Below are positions 22,582 through 33,640 of a DNA stretch of 64,000 nucleotides, in pieces (position 1 is the stretch's first letter; each line of letters opens with the position of its first letter). The stretch is from Didymella arachidicola (lineage: Eukaryota > Ascomycota > Dothideomycetes > Pleosporales > Didymellaceae): assembly GCA_016630955.3 (NCBI GenBank), contig CM049986.1, positions 806,001 to 870,000 on the forward strand, read 5' to 3'. The translations under genes and the position numbers were made by a program. Below the pieces are notes generated by a model that was not told the DNA's origin, searched no databases, and was given only the letters and a program-made list of their open reading frames with translations.

Positions 22582-23790
22582 ATGTCCCAGCCGACCGTCG
22601 CGAATCAAGACAACTCAGATCCGGTCACCTACACGTGCACTTGCGCAGCACAGACCGAAGGCGGACACGTCTTACTCTTCTACCGCTACTGGGACAATAC
22701 ACCTGCCTTGCCATCTGCGCACGCAGTCAATAGTCAAGATCCACATGCTCTTGCGGAGTACCACAGGCGCCTCGCCTCTGATCTCGAAATAGGCGGAAAA
22801 TTTCGTATTGCAACAGAAGGCTATAACATCACTCTGGGCGGCACGAGGTCTGCCATCGAGAAATACATTCAAGCGTGCTGCACACACTGGTCATTCGCCG
22901 GCATCGATCTATCGACACCTTCAGCGCGCGATGCCTACTTCAAACCCACACCCGGCTGCGGCTGTGCTTTCGGTGGCAGAACTTCTGTCAGAATAACAGC
23001 TGAGATCACTCCTCTGGGAGTCACGAATTATTCGCCCTCATCATGGTCAAACGTCATTTCTTTACCACCAGCAGAGTTCCATGACTTACTCGACAAGGGA
23101 GACATACCGCTAATTGACATGCGAAACCATTATGAAAGCCGTATAGGGTACTTTGTCACGAGTGACGGGACCATCGCTGTCAGACCTGCAGTGCGGCGAT
23201 TCAGTCAGTGGCCTGGATATGTCGTCAGACATGTGATGGGCAATGATACGTACAGGCAGCCTCAGGGAGTAGCTACGTACTGTACCGGAGGTATTCGGTG
23301 CGAGAAAGGTGCGCGCTGGATGCAGGAGGCATTGGCGAAAGATGGAGCGAGTAGTGATGCGCCTGTGTACACGCTGCGAGGCGGTATTGTTGCATACCAA
23401 GCTTGGATGCAAGGGGAGGTCGATTCTGGGAGGAAGATGCCGGAACACGGCTTCTTCAGGGGTACGAACTACGTGTTCGACGGACGCGGGGCGATCGGAG
23501 CTCAACAAGCGGTGTCGACATGCCACAGCTGCAACAGGCCAGAAGCTCGTCTCGGCAAATGCGAGATGTCTGGTTGCCACTTGGTACTTGTCGTCTGCGA
23601 GCCATGTGAGCAAAGTGGTGACATAGCCTGCTGTGAAGACTGTCGCCAAATCGACTCAGAACAGCGGGACATTTCGACACGGAGCAGAAGAATGTGCCAG
23701 TGCGAAAACGATCGAGAACGGTCACTTTGGGGCGATGAAGGAGCAAGTCTAGGAAATATTAGAAGACGAAGGAAGGCATCCGTGCGGTAG
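22582..23790 (+). CDS. TrhO/TSTD2-like rhodanese-domain protein
   Basis: Intronless, 402 residues from the ATG at 22582. The N-terminal domain contains GKFRIATEGYNITLGGTRSA, the UPF0176/TrhO-type ferredoxin-like fold. A rhodanese domain follows (PLIDMRNHYESRIGYF), with the active-site loop YCTGGIRCEKGARWM supplying the catalytic Cys and second conserved Cys. The C-terminus has paired cysteines (CHSCNRPEARLGKCEMSGCH, then CEPC and CCEDC), a probable zinc-binding tail. Bacterial TrhO hydroxylates uridine 34 of tRNA; the human homologue is TSTD2. A tRNA-modifying role here is inference from family membership. Extra residues at the N-terminus and after the Cys-rich tail exceed the bacterial length of about 310-350. 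Confidence 0.85.
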   Translation: MSQPTVANQDNSDPVTYTCTCAAQTEGGHVLLFYRYWDNTPALPSAHAVNSQDPHALAEYHRRLASDLEIGGKFRIATEGYNITLGGTRSAIEKYIQACCTHWSFAGIDLSTPSARDAYFKPTPGCGCAFGGRTSVRITAEITPLGVTNYSPSSWSNVISLPPAEFHDLLDKGDIPLIDMRNHYESRIGYFVTSDGTIAVRPAVRRFSQWPGYVVRHVMGNDTYRQPQGVATYCTGGIRCEKGARWMQEALAKDGASSDAPVYTLRGGIVAYQAWMQGEVDSGRKMPEHGFFRGTNYVFDGRGAIGAQQAVSTCHSCNRPEARLGKCEMSGCHLVLVVCEPCEQSGDIACCEDCRQIDSEQRDISTRSRRMCQCENDRERSLWGDEGASLGNIRRRRKASVR

Positions 23791-23900
23791 CGCATTCCTG
23801 AAGAAACAGGACGCAATCAACTACGCCAATTGAGGCGCTCGTAATGATGACGTTCAATTGTTGAGACGCAACATAAGTTTCATCTTCTATTTACCGCCCT

Positions 23901-24988
23901 TCACGCTGGGTATCTCGCCTTGATAGCATCCAATTCGGCCTGCGTAATCTGTGTCACGGATCCGTGTTTCAAGCCTGTGGGAAAGCCATCTCTGTTTGAG
24001 GCAGTCCATGTGTTCAGGTCAGTCGACTCGAACGGGACATATTCAGTGTAGTTGTCAAGGAAGATATGGTACTTCCCAGCCACGGTGTTGTCCGCATACG
24101 AGGCTGTGCCCTCCCATGGCGAGCCACTCGTAACATAGCCGGGAACGCGCTCCCAAGAACCGAAGAGGCCGCCAGTGGTGTTTTCTTGGTAGATCTGGTT
24201 AACTGTTTCGTTCTTGATGAACCGGGTGAAGTGGCCAGGTTCACCTAGGTACTGGAATTCCTGGTCGATCACTGGTGTCCCTTCGGCGATGTAATCTGCA
24301 GGTGTTGTGAAGGTCTTGAAATCTTTGGTAGTGGTATAGCGAATGCGATCCTGCCCGGCAACACCGTTGTGGGCCGTGTCGGTGGCCTCGTAAAAGCGCG
24401 ATGCCCAGAAGACGTAAAACTGCTGCGATTCATCGTCCCACACGGCAGAGGGCGCCCAAACCATTCCCGCGGTATCGTCTTCGACACTGCAACGCCGTTA
24501 GACTCGCTTCTTATCTGGGAGCCTCACTTACGTGTTCAAAGACGCCGCAGACCAGTCGACAAGGTTGCTTGAGCTCCACACAACGATGCCTCTTGAACCG
24601 CGACGTGTAGCCTCATCCCACGAGAACCCAGCTGCGTTGATGTCGAGATCTATGTTTACTTCAGCTAATAATTCAGATTACAGTAGCAGTTCTCTATACC
24701 AGTTGCAATTAGGTAGAATTGATCCCGGGCACCATTTGATGTCAAATAGACATCACGCACAGCTTTGGTTCCGACCGTCGATGTTAATACAGGGTTGCCA
24801 CCATTGATCTTGGTGAAGCTTGTGGGAGAATTGTCGTTCGAGAGGTACCACTGCACCGTGGGATTTACGTCTGAGAATGTTGAGATGAGGTAGCCAGCGT
24901 ACGCGCTCTGCCGTTTTCCGAACGGGCTTGCAGAACCGAAGGACAGCAGCGCAGTGGCAACGGCCACCGAGTACGAAGTGAAACGCAT
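23901..24988 (-). CDS. Secreted GH43-like glycoside hydrolase
   Basis: Exons 24988-24700, 24649-24532 and 24486-23901; introns of 50 and 45 bp; 330 residues. Residues 1-20 are a signal peptide (MRFTSYSVAVATALLSFGSA). The sequence has the rhythm of a five-bladed beta-propeller: RDVYLTSNGARDQFYLIATD, GIVVWSSSNLVDWS, MVWAPSAVWDDESQQFYVFW, GTPVIDQEF and GKYHIFLDNY. These match fungal family-43-type arabinosidases/xylosidases, although I cannot assign all three catalytic carboxylates with certainty. It probably trims plant hemicellulose or pectin side chains outside the cell. It converges with the rhodanese gene, stops only 110 bp apart. Confidence 0.75.
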
Positions 24989-26649
24989 ATGGAGATACTA
25001 TCGCGAGGATGTAGGGTTCTAGAAATATCTATCCCCATCTTATATGTGCACAGGAGCTCTGCTCCGAGGTCCAAGCACATCTCCGACAACAAGGCGGAAT
25101 ATTTCTGGGTCGAACATGGTGCAATCTGAAGATACCCCGTGTTTCTCCCCGCATGATCAGGCAAGCTAACTTCGTTCGGTCCAATTCCGGAGTTGGCAGT
25201 CGCGGCCGGAGAATCAAGACTTCGTTGCTGCAGCACCGACGGCAATGCGGATGAGGTGACGTACTTGAGATCGGTCAAATCGCCGACAAAACGCTCTCGC
25301 CTCGCCTCATGTCACCGGAGTAAAATGACGTGACTGAACAAAACGTCAGCAAGATCGCCTTCTTGTCCAGGACAACAGCTTCTTGGATTTGATGTGGGGT
25401 GCTTGCTAGACTGAGATGGGTGTTATGTTAAGGACGCCGCTGACACAGTCCCGGCTGGCTGTTGCTTGGCGCGCTCGTGTCTCCGCGACGGTAACACCTC
25501 CGCCCAGTTCATCTCTTCATCTCTCCTGCATTCCTTTGAATGTTCGTAAGATCGACTCCAATATATTCTTTCTCGCTCTCATCTATAATACCGCGTTCGA
25601 TCAGGAGTTTGCAGCACGTGAGCAACATCGCAATTCTGCCGCACTAAACTTATGCAGATAGCAGAGCAAGTTCTATTCCAGCCATTAAGCCAGGGCATTC
25701 TTTGGACGGTGTGTCACATATTGCAAACTCCTGATCGAAAGTGGTACACGCATCATGACAGTTCTGACGCGTGGGATTTGTCGCGTGTTGACCGGGGCGT
25801 GCGTGTACCGAACAATTCCTTCACTTTCCATCTTTGTGTGCACGACCGCGGCACTTATCGGACGACGTGTTCTCGGCATGACTTTTTCGGCTGCCGTTCT
25901 GATCAATTGGTCTTTCAGTCAACGGCGTGATGATTGCATCTAGACGATGCTTCAGCAGCAATACTCGCTGGTCAGCAGCCATGGCCATCTCCAAGCAATT
26001 GTCGACTTGCATTGTGGCTATCAGCAACTCTATGACATGAACAGCGTGCGTGAAAGGCCGAAGAAGAGCTCGAAAATGCTCGAAAGTAGGAAGTTGGAGC
26101 GAGGAGGCTTTCGATTGATTCCGGTCAGCTTATATCGAATAGCCTATGCACGCAGAAGAGCAGGCTCGAGCTTAGAAAGCCACCACCTCGCCGTCAAACC
26201 ACACCGGTGTAGCCATTCGGCGCGTCACGACGCCCAAGGAACAAGAACATGCTTGACCATGCTTGACCATGCTTGACAGTGCTCACTGATGTCGTTGTGT
26301 GTATGAAGGCATGCGGAGCTGACGAGGGCTCGCTAACGCAAGGGTAGATCTCCTCAGCCGTGCAGCCAATCTAAATCTTCGGTACGACCACATGCTTCGA
26401 ACTCGATTTGAACATGTTTTCAATGCAAGAGATTCAATTGGTCGCGCTGTCTCCTCCAACATGTATCCCGATACCGTGTGCATCATGAAAAATAACCGAC
26501 CTTCCCCTCTGAATCAAGTTCAATTCAAGGCGGTGCCGGGATCAAGTGCGGCACTCGCAATTGCAGAGTTGGGAACCCCTCATATAAAATGCCGGTAATG
26601 CCACAACATCAGCAAGTCAGAGGAAAAGCAACAGGGACGATCCACGAAG
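24989..26649. other. Gene-poor spacer upstream of PhoD gene
   Basis: About 1.65 kb with no supported gene. It holds a small tandem repeat at 26248-26280 (three near copies of ATGCTTGACC) and presumably both divergent promoters. Confidence 0.45.
26248..26280 (+). repeat. Short tandem repeat, about 3 x 11 bp
   Basis: Three consecutive near-identical units built on CATGCTTGAC; the last unit has a single change. Seen directly; probably simple slippage. Confidence 0.7.
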
Positions 26650-28676
26650 ATGTTGTGCACACTCCCCATTCTAGCAATACTGGCTACAACTGCCACGGCA
26701 TCGTACGATGACAACATTAACTTCAAGAGTCCCTCGTTCGAGCACCCATCCATGGGACTTGACATGCCAAAGATCGTAAGGAGACATCTGCAGAAGCGTG
26801 ATTACAACGTCACAATCGATCCGAGCAGGCTCAATTTCACTCATGGCGTTGCATCGGTGAGTACGTCCAGCTTATGATACCCGCATGGCACTAATGGTTT
26901 GCCAAGGGCGACCCGTACCCTGAGTCAGTCATCCTCTGGACGCGCATTTCGCCCCAGTTGGAGAACGACCGCTCCAACGTCACCGTTGCAGGGACTGTTC
27001 CCTTATACTCGCATGAGACCGAGCGCTACGTTCGCGCATCAACTAGTCCCGTTTGCGTAGACTATCATGTTTCGACCAGCAAGAACGTCACTGGCGGAAT
27101 CGTGAGCAAGGGCCGAGTGTACACCACCAGTGACATCGACTACACTGTGAAGGTTGAGGCTAAGGGTCTATCCCCGTTCACTACCTACTACTATCGCTTC
27201 AATGTTTGTGGTTCATCTAACACGAGTCCCATTGGTCGTACCAAGACGTCTCCTACCGCAGATGATGATACCACCGAGCTCGGTCTGGCAGTCTTCTCTT
27301 GCAGCAACTACCCAAGTGGCTACTTCAATGCGTATGGCAATGCTGCTCGCCGTGACGAGGTTGACTACTTCGTCCACCTTGGCGACTACATCTACGAGAC
27401 CAGTTCTGGAGTGCTCGGACGGGATGCTCGCGCCACCAACCCTCCCCGTACCATCTTCACCCTCTACGACTACCGCGCCAGAATCGCCCAGTATCGGACC
27501 GACCTCGACCTGTCACTTGCACACCAGAGCTTCGCATGGATCACTACTTGGGACGACCACGAAGTTAGCAACAACGGTTACCGTGACGGTTCATCTGCCG
27601 TGAATAATACTGAGAGTTCTTTCCTCCGTAACGGTGGAGTTTCCGTGGATCAGCGTAAGATGAATGCTGTCCGTGCCTATTTCGAATGGATGCCTATTCG
27701 CCAGGTCAATCTTGACGACAACTTGCGAATCTGGAGGAATTTTCGGATGGGTAAACTCTTCGATTTAATTATTCTTGACACCCGGAACTACGACCGTTCG
27801 ATCACCGATCTCAACTGGAACACCGACTATGTCACTTCAATCAGGAACGACGCCGGGAGGTCAATGATGGGCTCGAACCAAGAGAATTGGTTTTATCGCA
27901 CGTTATCCGAGAGTCAGGAGCGAGGTGCTGCTTGGCGAGTTATTGGCAACCAAATCGTGTTCTCGAGAGTCAACATCTCCTCGTGGTTCGGTTCTGAGGA
28001 GGAGCCCTATAACGTTGATCAGTGGGATGGCTACACATCCAACAGAAACAGGACCTACCAACACCTCTACGGCAACCATATCGACAACACCATCATGCTT
28101 GCTGGAGATTCCCACGCAAACTGGGTGTCTGACCTGCTTTGGGTCGACCCCGAGTCCGCACCCTACGCAGCTCTGAACAACGGCGTCGACATCCCCACAT
28201 ACAACCAGGCCACCGGTGAAGGAGCTATTGGCGTTGAGTTCGCAGTCACTGCCGTATCTTCAACCGGATTCAGCGGCAACATCGCCGCCACGAACGCCCA
28301 GGCGCAGAAATTGGTTCGTGACAACTCCGAGCTCATGTGGAACGAGGGCTACTTCCGCGGCTACCTTGCTTTATACCTCAACGCCAAAGAGGCACGTGCC
28401 GAGTATTACGGTGCACCGACTGTGCGCACCCGCAACTCCTACGATATCCCGCTTGCAAACTTCACTGTTCAGGCTGGTGCAAACCACCTTCAGAGACCGA
28501 TTGCAGGCGGCAGTGTAAACTCAGGATACCTCAAGAATGCCGATCAGCCAGGTAAGGTTTCTGGAGTTAATGGCACACTTGCGCTTGACACAGTCACTGG
28601 GGCCTGGGGTCTTGTGCCAAACGCACTGCTTGCGGGTGGCAACTACATCACCTACGCCAGCACTAACAGCACTTAG
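26650..28676 (+). CDS. Secreted PhoD-type alkaline phosphatase
   Basis: Exon 1 26650-26856 encodes a signal peptide (MLCTLPILAILATTATAS) and a propeptide-like region with a dibasic KR site. A 50-bp intron (26857-26906) is followed by exon 2, 26907-28676; 658 residues in all. PhoD features: FTHGVASGDPYPESVILWTR at the N-terminal fibronectin-like domain, then the metallophosphatase blocks CSNYPSGYFNAY, DYFVHLGDYIYE, TTWDDHEVSNN and MLAGDSHANWVSDL. The tyrosine/aspartate and histidine metal ligands of the Fe/Ca-dependent PhoD family are retained. The enzyme cleaves phosphomono- or diesters outside the cell and is likely used to scavenge phosphate. Several N-glycosylation sequons are present. Confidence 0.92.
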
Positions 28677-30918
28677 ACCTCCCGCCCTGGAGTGTTGCTG
28701 TAGGAGGTAGCTTCGTTCATAGACAATACACCACCTTGTCAACACACAGGCATCGCTTACACTGACACGATGTGGCTGATACGGCAGCTCGCCCACGCAT
28801 AATAGTCACAGCAAAAGTAAAACCTGTCTACCGACAGCCCTTCATGGCATCAAGGCGGCGAAAAAGAAGGTCTTGCCCGGAATCGAACCGGGGTTGCCGG
28901 AAGATACTGAGGTGATCAGAATCCGGAGTGATAACCGCTACCTGGAAGATATTAGTTATCTGATTGGATGAAGCTGATCGGGCTATTGCTTACACTACAA
29001 AACCGTTGTTGTGATCTGATGGAAGCCCGATTCTAGGGTAGCTTTATATAATTAGTGAACAGATGTTGGAATGAAGATGGTTGCGATGCTGGTGTTGTGG
29101 GGTTGGTGAGATGTCGGCGAGGACTATGTGGGGCGATTGCAAAAGTCTGACAATACTTTTACCGAGAACTGTGTCGTGCTGGATACCGGGAAAGGTAGCC
29201 TAACTTGTTTCCGAAGAAGTGGTCCGTAAGCTTCAGCGTCCCCACAATATGTGGAGGTAAATAGTCTATATCTATGCATTTCTTATATTCGTATCGACTT
29301 CATCTTGGCTACAATCATCTTGCTGCAACACCCGACTTTTTTCTTTGAAGATGAGAGCAAACCAATCATTGAGCCTTGTGATACTAAGTGAGAGATGCCA
29401 CCCCTTGTCCCGACATGCTGGTGAACACACGTAGTATCTCGAGGGCCTCCTGATATGGCCAAACCGAGCTATACCATTCTTCCACGGATGTGTATCAGCA
29501 TGAAATGATATCTCGTCACCTGCATTTCATTGTAGCATCGTTGTTGTTTATTGTGAAGTGACGGACCGGATTCATCTTATCCAGGCTACTGGCGACTCCA
29601 GTGTTGCCGGTGTCGGGCTGTCGGGTTGCAAAGAGAGCCAATCGTAGACGAACCAACTTCGAAGATGAGACAGGCGATCAAAACTTCCTATATATCATGC
29701 GCGATGTGGCAACAGATCCCGAGACTACAATTTCTTCCACTGTTATAGTCGATTCAACGCGACGCGACTGTCGGATCGCATGTCTTCTCGCAACTTCTAG
29801 TCTTTATGATGTGCAAGTCGTTGCTACTGACTTTTGTGCGTTGGTTGACAATTTGTCAGTGGGAGTACAGAATAACGAGAGTTACTGCTTACCTTATACA
29901 GGTAGCAAAAGCGGTGAATGCTTTGGCAAGGATGTTTTTAATCTATACCTACGTACGGGTATCGATCATGATTTTAACGTTATGTGGTTAGACGTTGCAA
30001 AGTAGCTGCAACATACGTTCAGCCCGCAATGATACCATTGTGAAAGGTGCAAACATGACATGGGAGAGCAGGAGTGGAGGGCACAAAAGCCCAGACAACA
30101 CAGCGATGGTCCTCAGCGGGGAAGAATATATTAGTGCAAACACAACACCAGAAAGTGTCGGAGATATCGAGCAAAGACTGAATCACTTCGCTGCGAACAC
30201 AGTCGTGACCTTTGAGCAGTGCCCAATGATGCGTTCCCTCTATATTGATGCACTGAAGAGGCGACACGCCAGCTTGAGGAGCTGCCAGAGCAACAGGTGC
30301 ATGGTGAAGCTCTGGATCAGAAGTGGCCAAAGGCAAACTACTGTTGTATGCATACCTTCGCAAGTGACGTAAAGTACGCTTGCGACTACTGAGCCGCGAA
30401 AACTCTGCGGGGTAAAAAACTCGATCCAGCGTTCGTACCGTGTGCTTCGTAGGACGTGTGAGTACTGTATCTGATGTTGATCAAGAAAGCAAAAAAGAAA
30501 AATTGCGCCCTCACACTTTCCGCCGCGGTCCGCTGTCTGTTGCGATAACTATGCTTGAAGGCTACATACCTAGGTATCTTCCCGGCGCACCTGCACCACA
30601 ACAGACAGCGTCTGTCGCGCGCCCATATACCTCTGTTCCACCCGAAGCTGATGATCTTGTTCTCGGATTAAGACGCTGTAAAAGCTTATGGAGTTCGGAG
30701 TTCTTTGACTCTGTTTAAGCGGGGCAGCCGAACTACGGTATCAATGAATCGGAAGCGAGGCCGGTCGATTGACGACGACCACGCCTTACAAACGATAGGT
30801 CGCAGGAGGCCGCATTAGAGACCGCAATGCATGATACGGTGCGCCGTTGTCATAGGTGGGCACGCCAAGACGGAATGAGCGAGACGACACTTTCGGACCA
30901 AAGAGTGCGAGTGCTTAT
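28677..30918. other. Gene-poor spacer with tRNA relic
   Basis: About 2.2 kb. Apart from the tRNA-Gln-like sequence at 28869-28951 I see no gene. Frames near 29601-30005 and 30440-30718 lack a good ATG, motif or splice context. Confidence 0.45.
28869..28951 (-). tRNA. Degenerate tRNA-Gln (CTG) with anticodon-loop intron
   Basis: Read on the minus strand, the 3' part is a good tRNA: T-arm CCCGG TTCGATT CCGGG and the 3' acceptor strand CAAGACC. The anticodon arm is CCGGA/TCCGG around TTCTGA, i.e. anticodon CTG (Gln), with about 13 nt inserted after the base 3' of the anticodon, where tRNA introns sit. The D-arm core AGCGGTTATCAC is also present. The 5' side fails: instead of a strand complementary to CAAGACC it reads TATCTTC, pairing only in the middle, and the arm before the D-loop is about one base short. 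It is therefore probably a tRNA pseudogene or a strongly altered copy. Confidence 0.6.
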
Positions 30919-32529
30919 ATGGCACAGCGCGCAAATAATGACTGCATTGTGGGAACCGCTGCTCCTGAAGACCCAAAGCACAACTTTTGCGCGTGGCAGA
31001 AATCAAACTCAATCGACTCGCAAAGGCAAGCTCTGGGATACGAATTCATCATGGATCCTGCAGCGAATCCCGCAGTGCATGTTCGATCTTCAACCGACGG
31101 ACGAACGCATGAAGAACCGGAGGAGATCTGGGATGGACTAATACGGACTGTGTCCCGGGTGACAGGTCAATCAAGAAGAGAGAGCGATGCTGAGAAGCAT
31201 GCACAAGCCGGGGAGGGCGATGCTAGTGAGCGTGCTCCTCAGACAAGATCAGCACGAAGGAGAAGCGAGGAAGGGATTGACGAGGAAACCGCGAGTCAAA
31301 TCGCACGAGACACCTTTCCGGAAGGCGGCCTTCGCGCATGGCTCGTTGTAGTAGCGGCGTGGCTGCTGCTTTTCCCGTCCTTCGGCTTCATGGTCTCCAT
31401 TGGCACACTGCAAGACTACTGGGGCCAGCATCAGCTGTCCAACCTATCAGCTAGTACAATTGGATGGATTCCTTCGGTCTTCGTTTACCTCTCTCTCGCT
31501 CTCGGTCTGTTTGTCGGTCCTCTCTTTGACAGATATGGCCCTCGATGGATCGCTTTGTGCGGCAGCCTTGGCGAACTGATCATGATCTTCTTGCTTGCCG
31601 AGTGCAAGACATTCTGGCAGATGATGCTGTGCTGTGGTGTGCTCGGTGGTCTTTCGGGCGCGCTCTTGACGACTACTAGCCTTGCGGCAGTCGCGCATTG
31701 GTTCAAAGAAAGGCGAGGGCTCACACAGGGAATAGCCATGATGGGAAGCAGTTGCGGAGGTCTCATCATACCTTTGGTATTGAAGACAACCTTTCCAAAG
31801 TATGGATACGCTTGGTCAATCCGGATTCTCGGGTTTGTGTTTCTCTTCTGCTTCATCATTGGCAACATCCTCATCAAAGCACGACTGCCTCCTTCCGCAG
31901 AGGCCAAAAAGAAATCGATTGTTTCCATCTCCATCTATGCCGATTTGCGCCTCAGTCTCTTCACTGTTGCCGTATTCGGCTTCGAGGTCGTCCTTTTTGG
32001 TGCTTTGGGCATCTTGCCCACCTACGCCACGTTGACCACGACCTTTTCCCCTGACACTGGATTCTACCTCATCGCAATCTTGAACGGTGTTTCTTGTTTT
32101 GGTCGTATCCTCCCAGGCTATGCGGCAGACAAAATTGGTCGCTTCAACACTCTCGCGGTTATGATCATCTTCACGTTGGTATTTATGCTTGTTCTCTGGC
32201 TTCCTTTCGGCTCGAATTCTCTGCCAGCGCTTTACGCCTTCTCTGCGCTCTTCGGATTCGGTACCGGTAGCTGGATGGCCCTGACGCCGGCATGCATTGG
32301 GCAGCTCTGCAGGGCCGAGGAGTTTGGAAGGTATTATGGATCCATATACTTTGTTGCGAGTCTAGCCACTTTGATTTGCATACCCATCAGCGGTGAATTA
32401 GTCGAAAAGGTCGGCCCGCAGCCTATGGTCGGATTTTTCTGCGTGATCTTGACGCTCAGTCTAGTTGCTTTCTTGTTTAGTCGATGGGCATGCTTGGGAA
32501 GACGGTGGACTCTCAAGGCGAGGGTATAG
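30919..32529 (+). CDS. MFS monocarboxylate-type transporter
   Basis: Intronless frame of 536 residues from the first ATG (30919); the frame stays open upstream with no methionine. A hydrophilic N-terminus of about 130 residues precedes FPEGGLRAWLVVVAAWLLLF, the standard opening of fungal SLC16/MCT-like major facilitators. Motifs include GLFVGPLFDRYGPRWIALCG (loop 2-3), AHWFKERRGLTQGIAMMGSS and GYAADKIGRFNTLAVMI (the DKxGR motif between helices 8 and 9). About 12 transmembrane segments are visible. Fungal relatives transport monocarboxylates or riboflavin; substrate unknown. No neighbouring pathway genes help assign one. Confidence 0.88.
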   Translation: MAQRANNDCIVGTAAPEDPKHNFCAWQKSNSIDSQRQALGYEFIMDPAANPAVHVRSSTDGRTHEEPEEIWDGLIRTVSRVTGQSRRESDAEKHAQAGEGDASERAPQTRSARRRSEEGIDEETASQIARDTFPEGGLRAWLVVVAAWLLLFPSFGFMVSIGTLQDYWGQHQLSNLSASTIGWIPSVFVYLSLALGLFVGPLFDRYGPRWIALCGSLGELIMIFLLAECKTFWQMMLCCGVLGGLSGALLTTTSLAAVAHWFKERRGLTQGIAMMGSSCGGLIIPLVLKTTFPKYGYAWSIRILGFVFLFCFIIGNILIKARLPPSAEAKKKSIVSISIYADLRLSLFTVAVFGFEVVLFGALGILPTYATLTTTFSPDTGFYLIAILNGVSCFGRILPGYAADKIGRFNTLAVMIIFTLVFMLVLWLPFGSNSLPALYAFSALFGFGTGSWMALTPACIGQLCRAEEFGRYYGSIYFVASLATLICIPISGELVEKVGPQPMVGFFCVILTLSLVAFLFSRWACLGRRWTLKARV

Positions 32530-32856
32530 TGCGTCTGAAGTGCTTCAAAATACCATAAGCAGAACAAAGTGAAGGCAAAAGGAACGGAGTACGTTCTCTA
32601 CAATGCACTAACCAGTTTTTAGGGAATCCCAAATGTGAAACAGTGTTCTGCCAGTGTTGGAGCTGGAGATTCTAATTTTTGAGAGAGCGTGTGGAACGCC
32701 TGAACTATTGTGCAACTCCATAGCCCTGCGGGCTGCGCCTAGCATTGTACTATCTGTCCAGCCATTACTTGGCGTCGCAAAGGCAATATTGTGTTGTCGT
32801 GATTTCGTTCGTTATTGCAGAAGCAGACAGATCGATTGCGGGAGGAACCAACAATA

Positions 32857-33417
32857 TCAAGCCAGCTTGGCATGGTCAATACACCAGTATGTGCGACCGA
32901 GATCAGTCTTCTGTCTGAAGCCATTGGCGTCTACATCATCGTCTGCATCGTCGCCCGCATCGCTGTCCATATCCTTGCACATCGTATCGATATCTGGCAG
33001 TAGTGCTGCGTCGCAAGGGCCGCCTTCCCAAGATCGCACGATGGGATCGTTAGCGTCTTCCAAGTACGAGAGAACTACATCTACGCCGTAGAGACCACGC
33101 ACTGTGTGGTTGCAGGCCTCTAACAGCGCCTGACCTATGTGGTCGAACGAAAGTTCTTCGGCGATGCTGACTGTGGCAGGGCCGTCTCTTGAGAGAATGA
33201 GCCGCTCGTTGAATCGTGCGTAAGTTGTACGTGTGGTAGGCGGTAAAGAGGCCGCCGACGGTGGACTTGCGCTGAGCACGATATGTGCGCGTGCTGGACT
33301 TAGTTGAGCCACACGCCAGCTGCGCAAGGAGATGTAGGCAATGGAAGATTCGATAGTTCGCTGTTGCGTGCAGAAAAGAAGCCCGCGCTGCGCAGAGTTT
33401 TCCACGCGTAGGCGCAA
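32857..33417 (-). CDS. Unknown coding fragment, 5' end unresolved
   Basis: An open frame of about 186 codons reading TIESSIAYISLRSWRVAQLS, then ARFNERLILSRDGPATVSIA and an acidic stretch DSDAGDDADDDVDANG. The only ATGs are near its C-terminal end, so it must begin in an upstream exon or be a remnant. I do not recognise the family. It lies immediately downstream, on the same strand, of the broken LysM/CBM18 gene and could be its 3' remains or a separate small gene. Confidence 0.3.
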   Translation of the reverse strand: MRLRVENSAQRGLLFCTQQRTIESSIAYISLRSWRVAQLSPARAHIVLSASPPSAASLPPTTRTTYARFNERLILSRDGPATVSIAEELSFDHIGQALLEACNHTVRGLYGVDVVLSYLEDANDPIVRSWEGGPCDAALLPDIDTMCKDMDSDAGDDADDDVDANGFRQKTDLGRTYWCIDHAKLA

Positions 33418-33640
33418 AGTGAAGGCCAGCAGACGGCAGACAAGAAACAGCGAACGAAATCATTCCAGCTGTCTCCACCTCCTTAGAACACTGCTTCTTA
33501 CAGTGATTGAATGTATTATATGCATAAAGCGAATATGGGTACATATTGACTCCCATAGAAAGCTTACGAGTAACAGTAATCCTACTTGTACGTTCTGAAG
33601 TTCTTCTAGCTATTGGAGGGTTAGCGGAAAGTACAGTGAA

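Noticed and set aside
29601..30005. 134-codon frame on the + strand
   Set aside because: Begins at GTG, no motif, no splice partners; codon pattern not convincing.
32654..33091. 145-codon frame on the + strand
   Set aside because: Mostly opposite to the better minus-strand fragment at 32857-33417, and Ser/Ala-rich by mirror composition.
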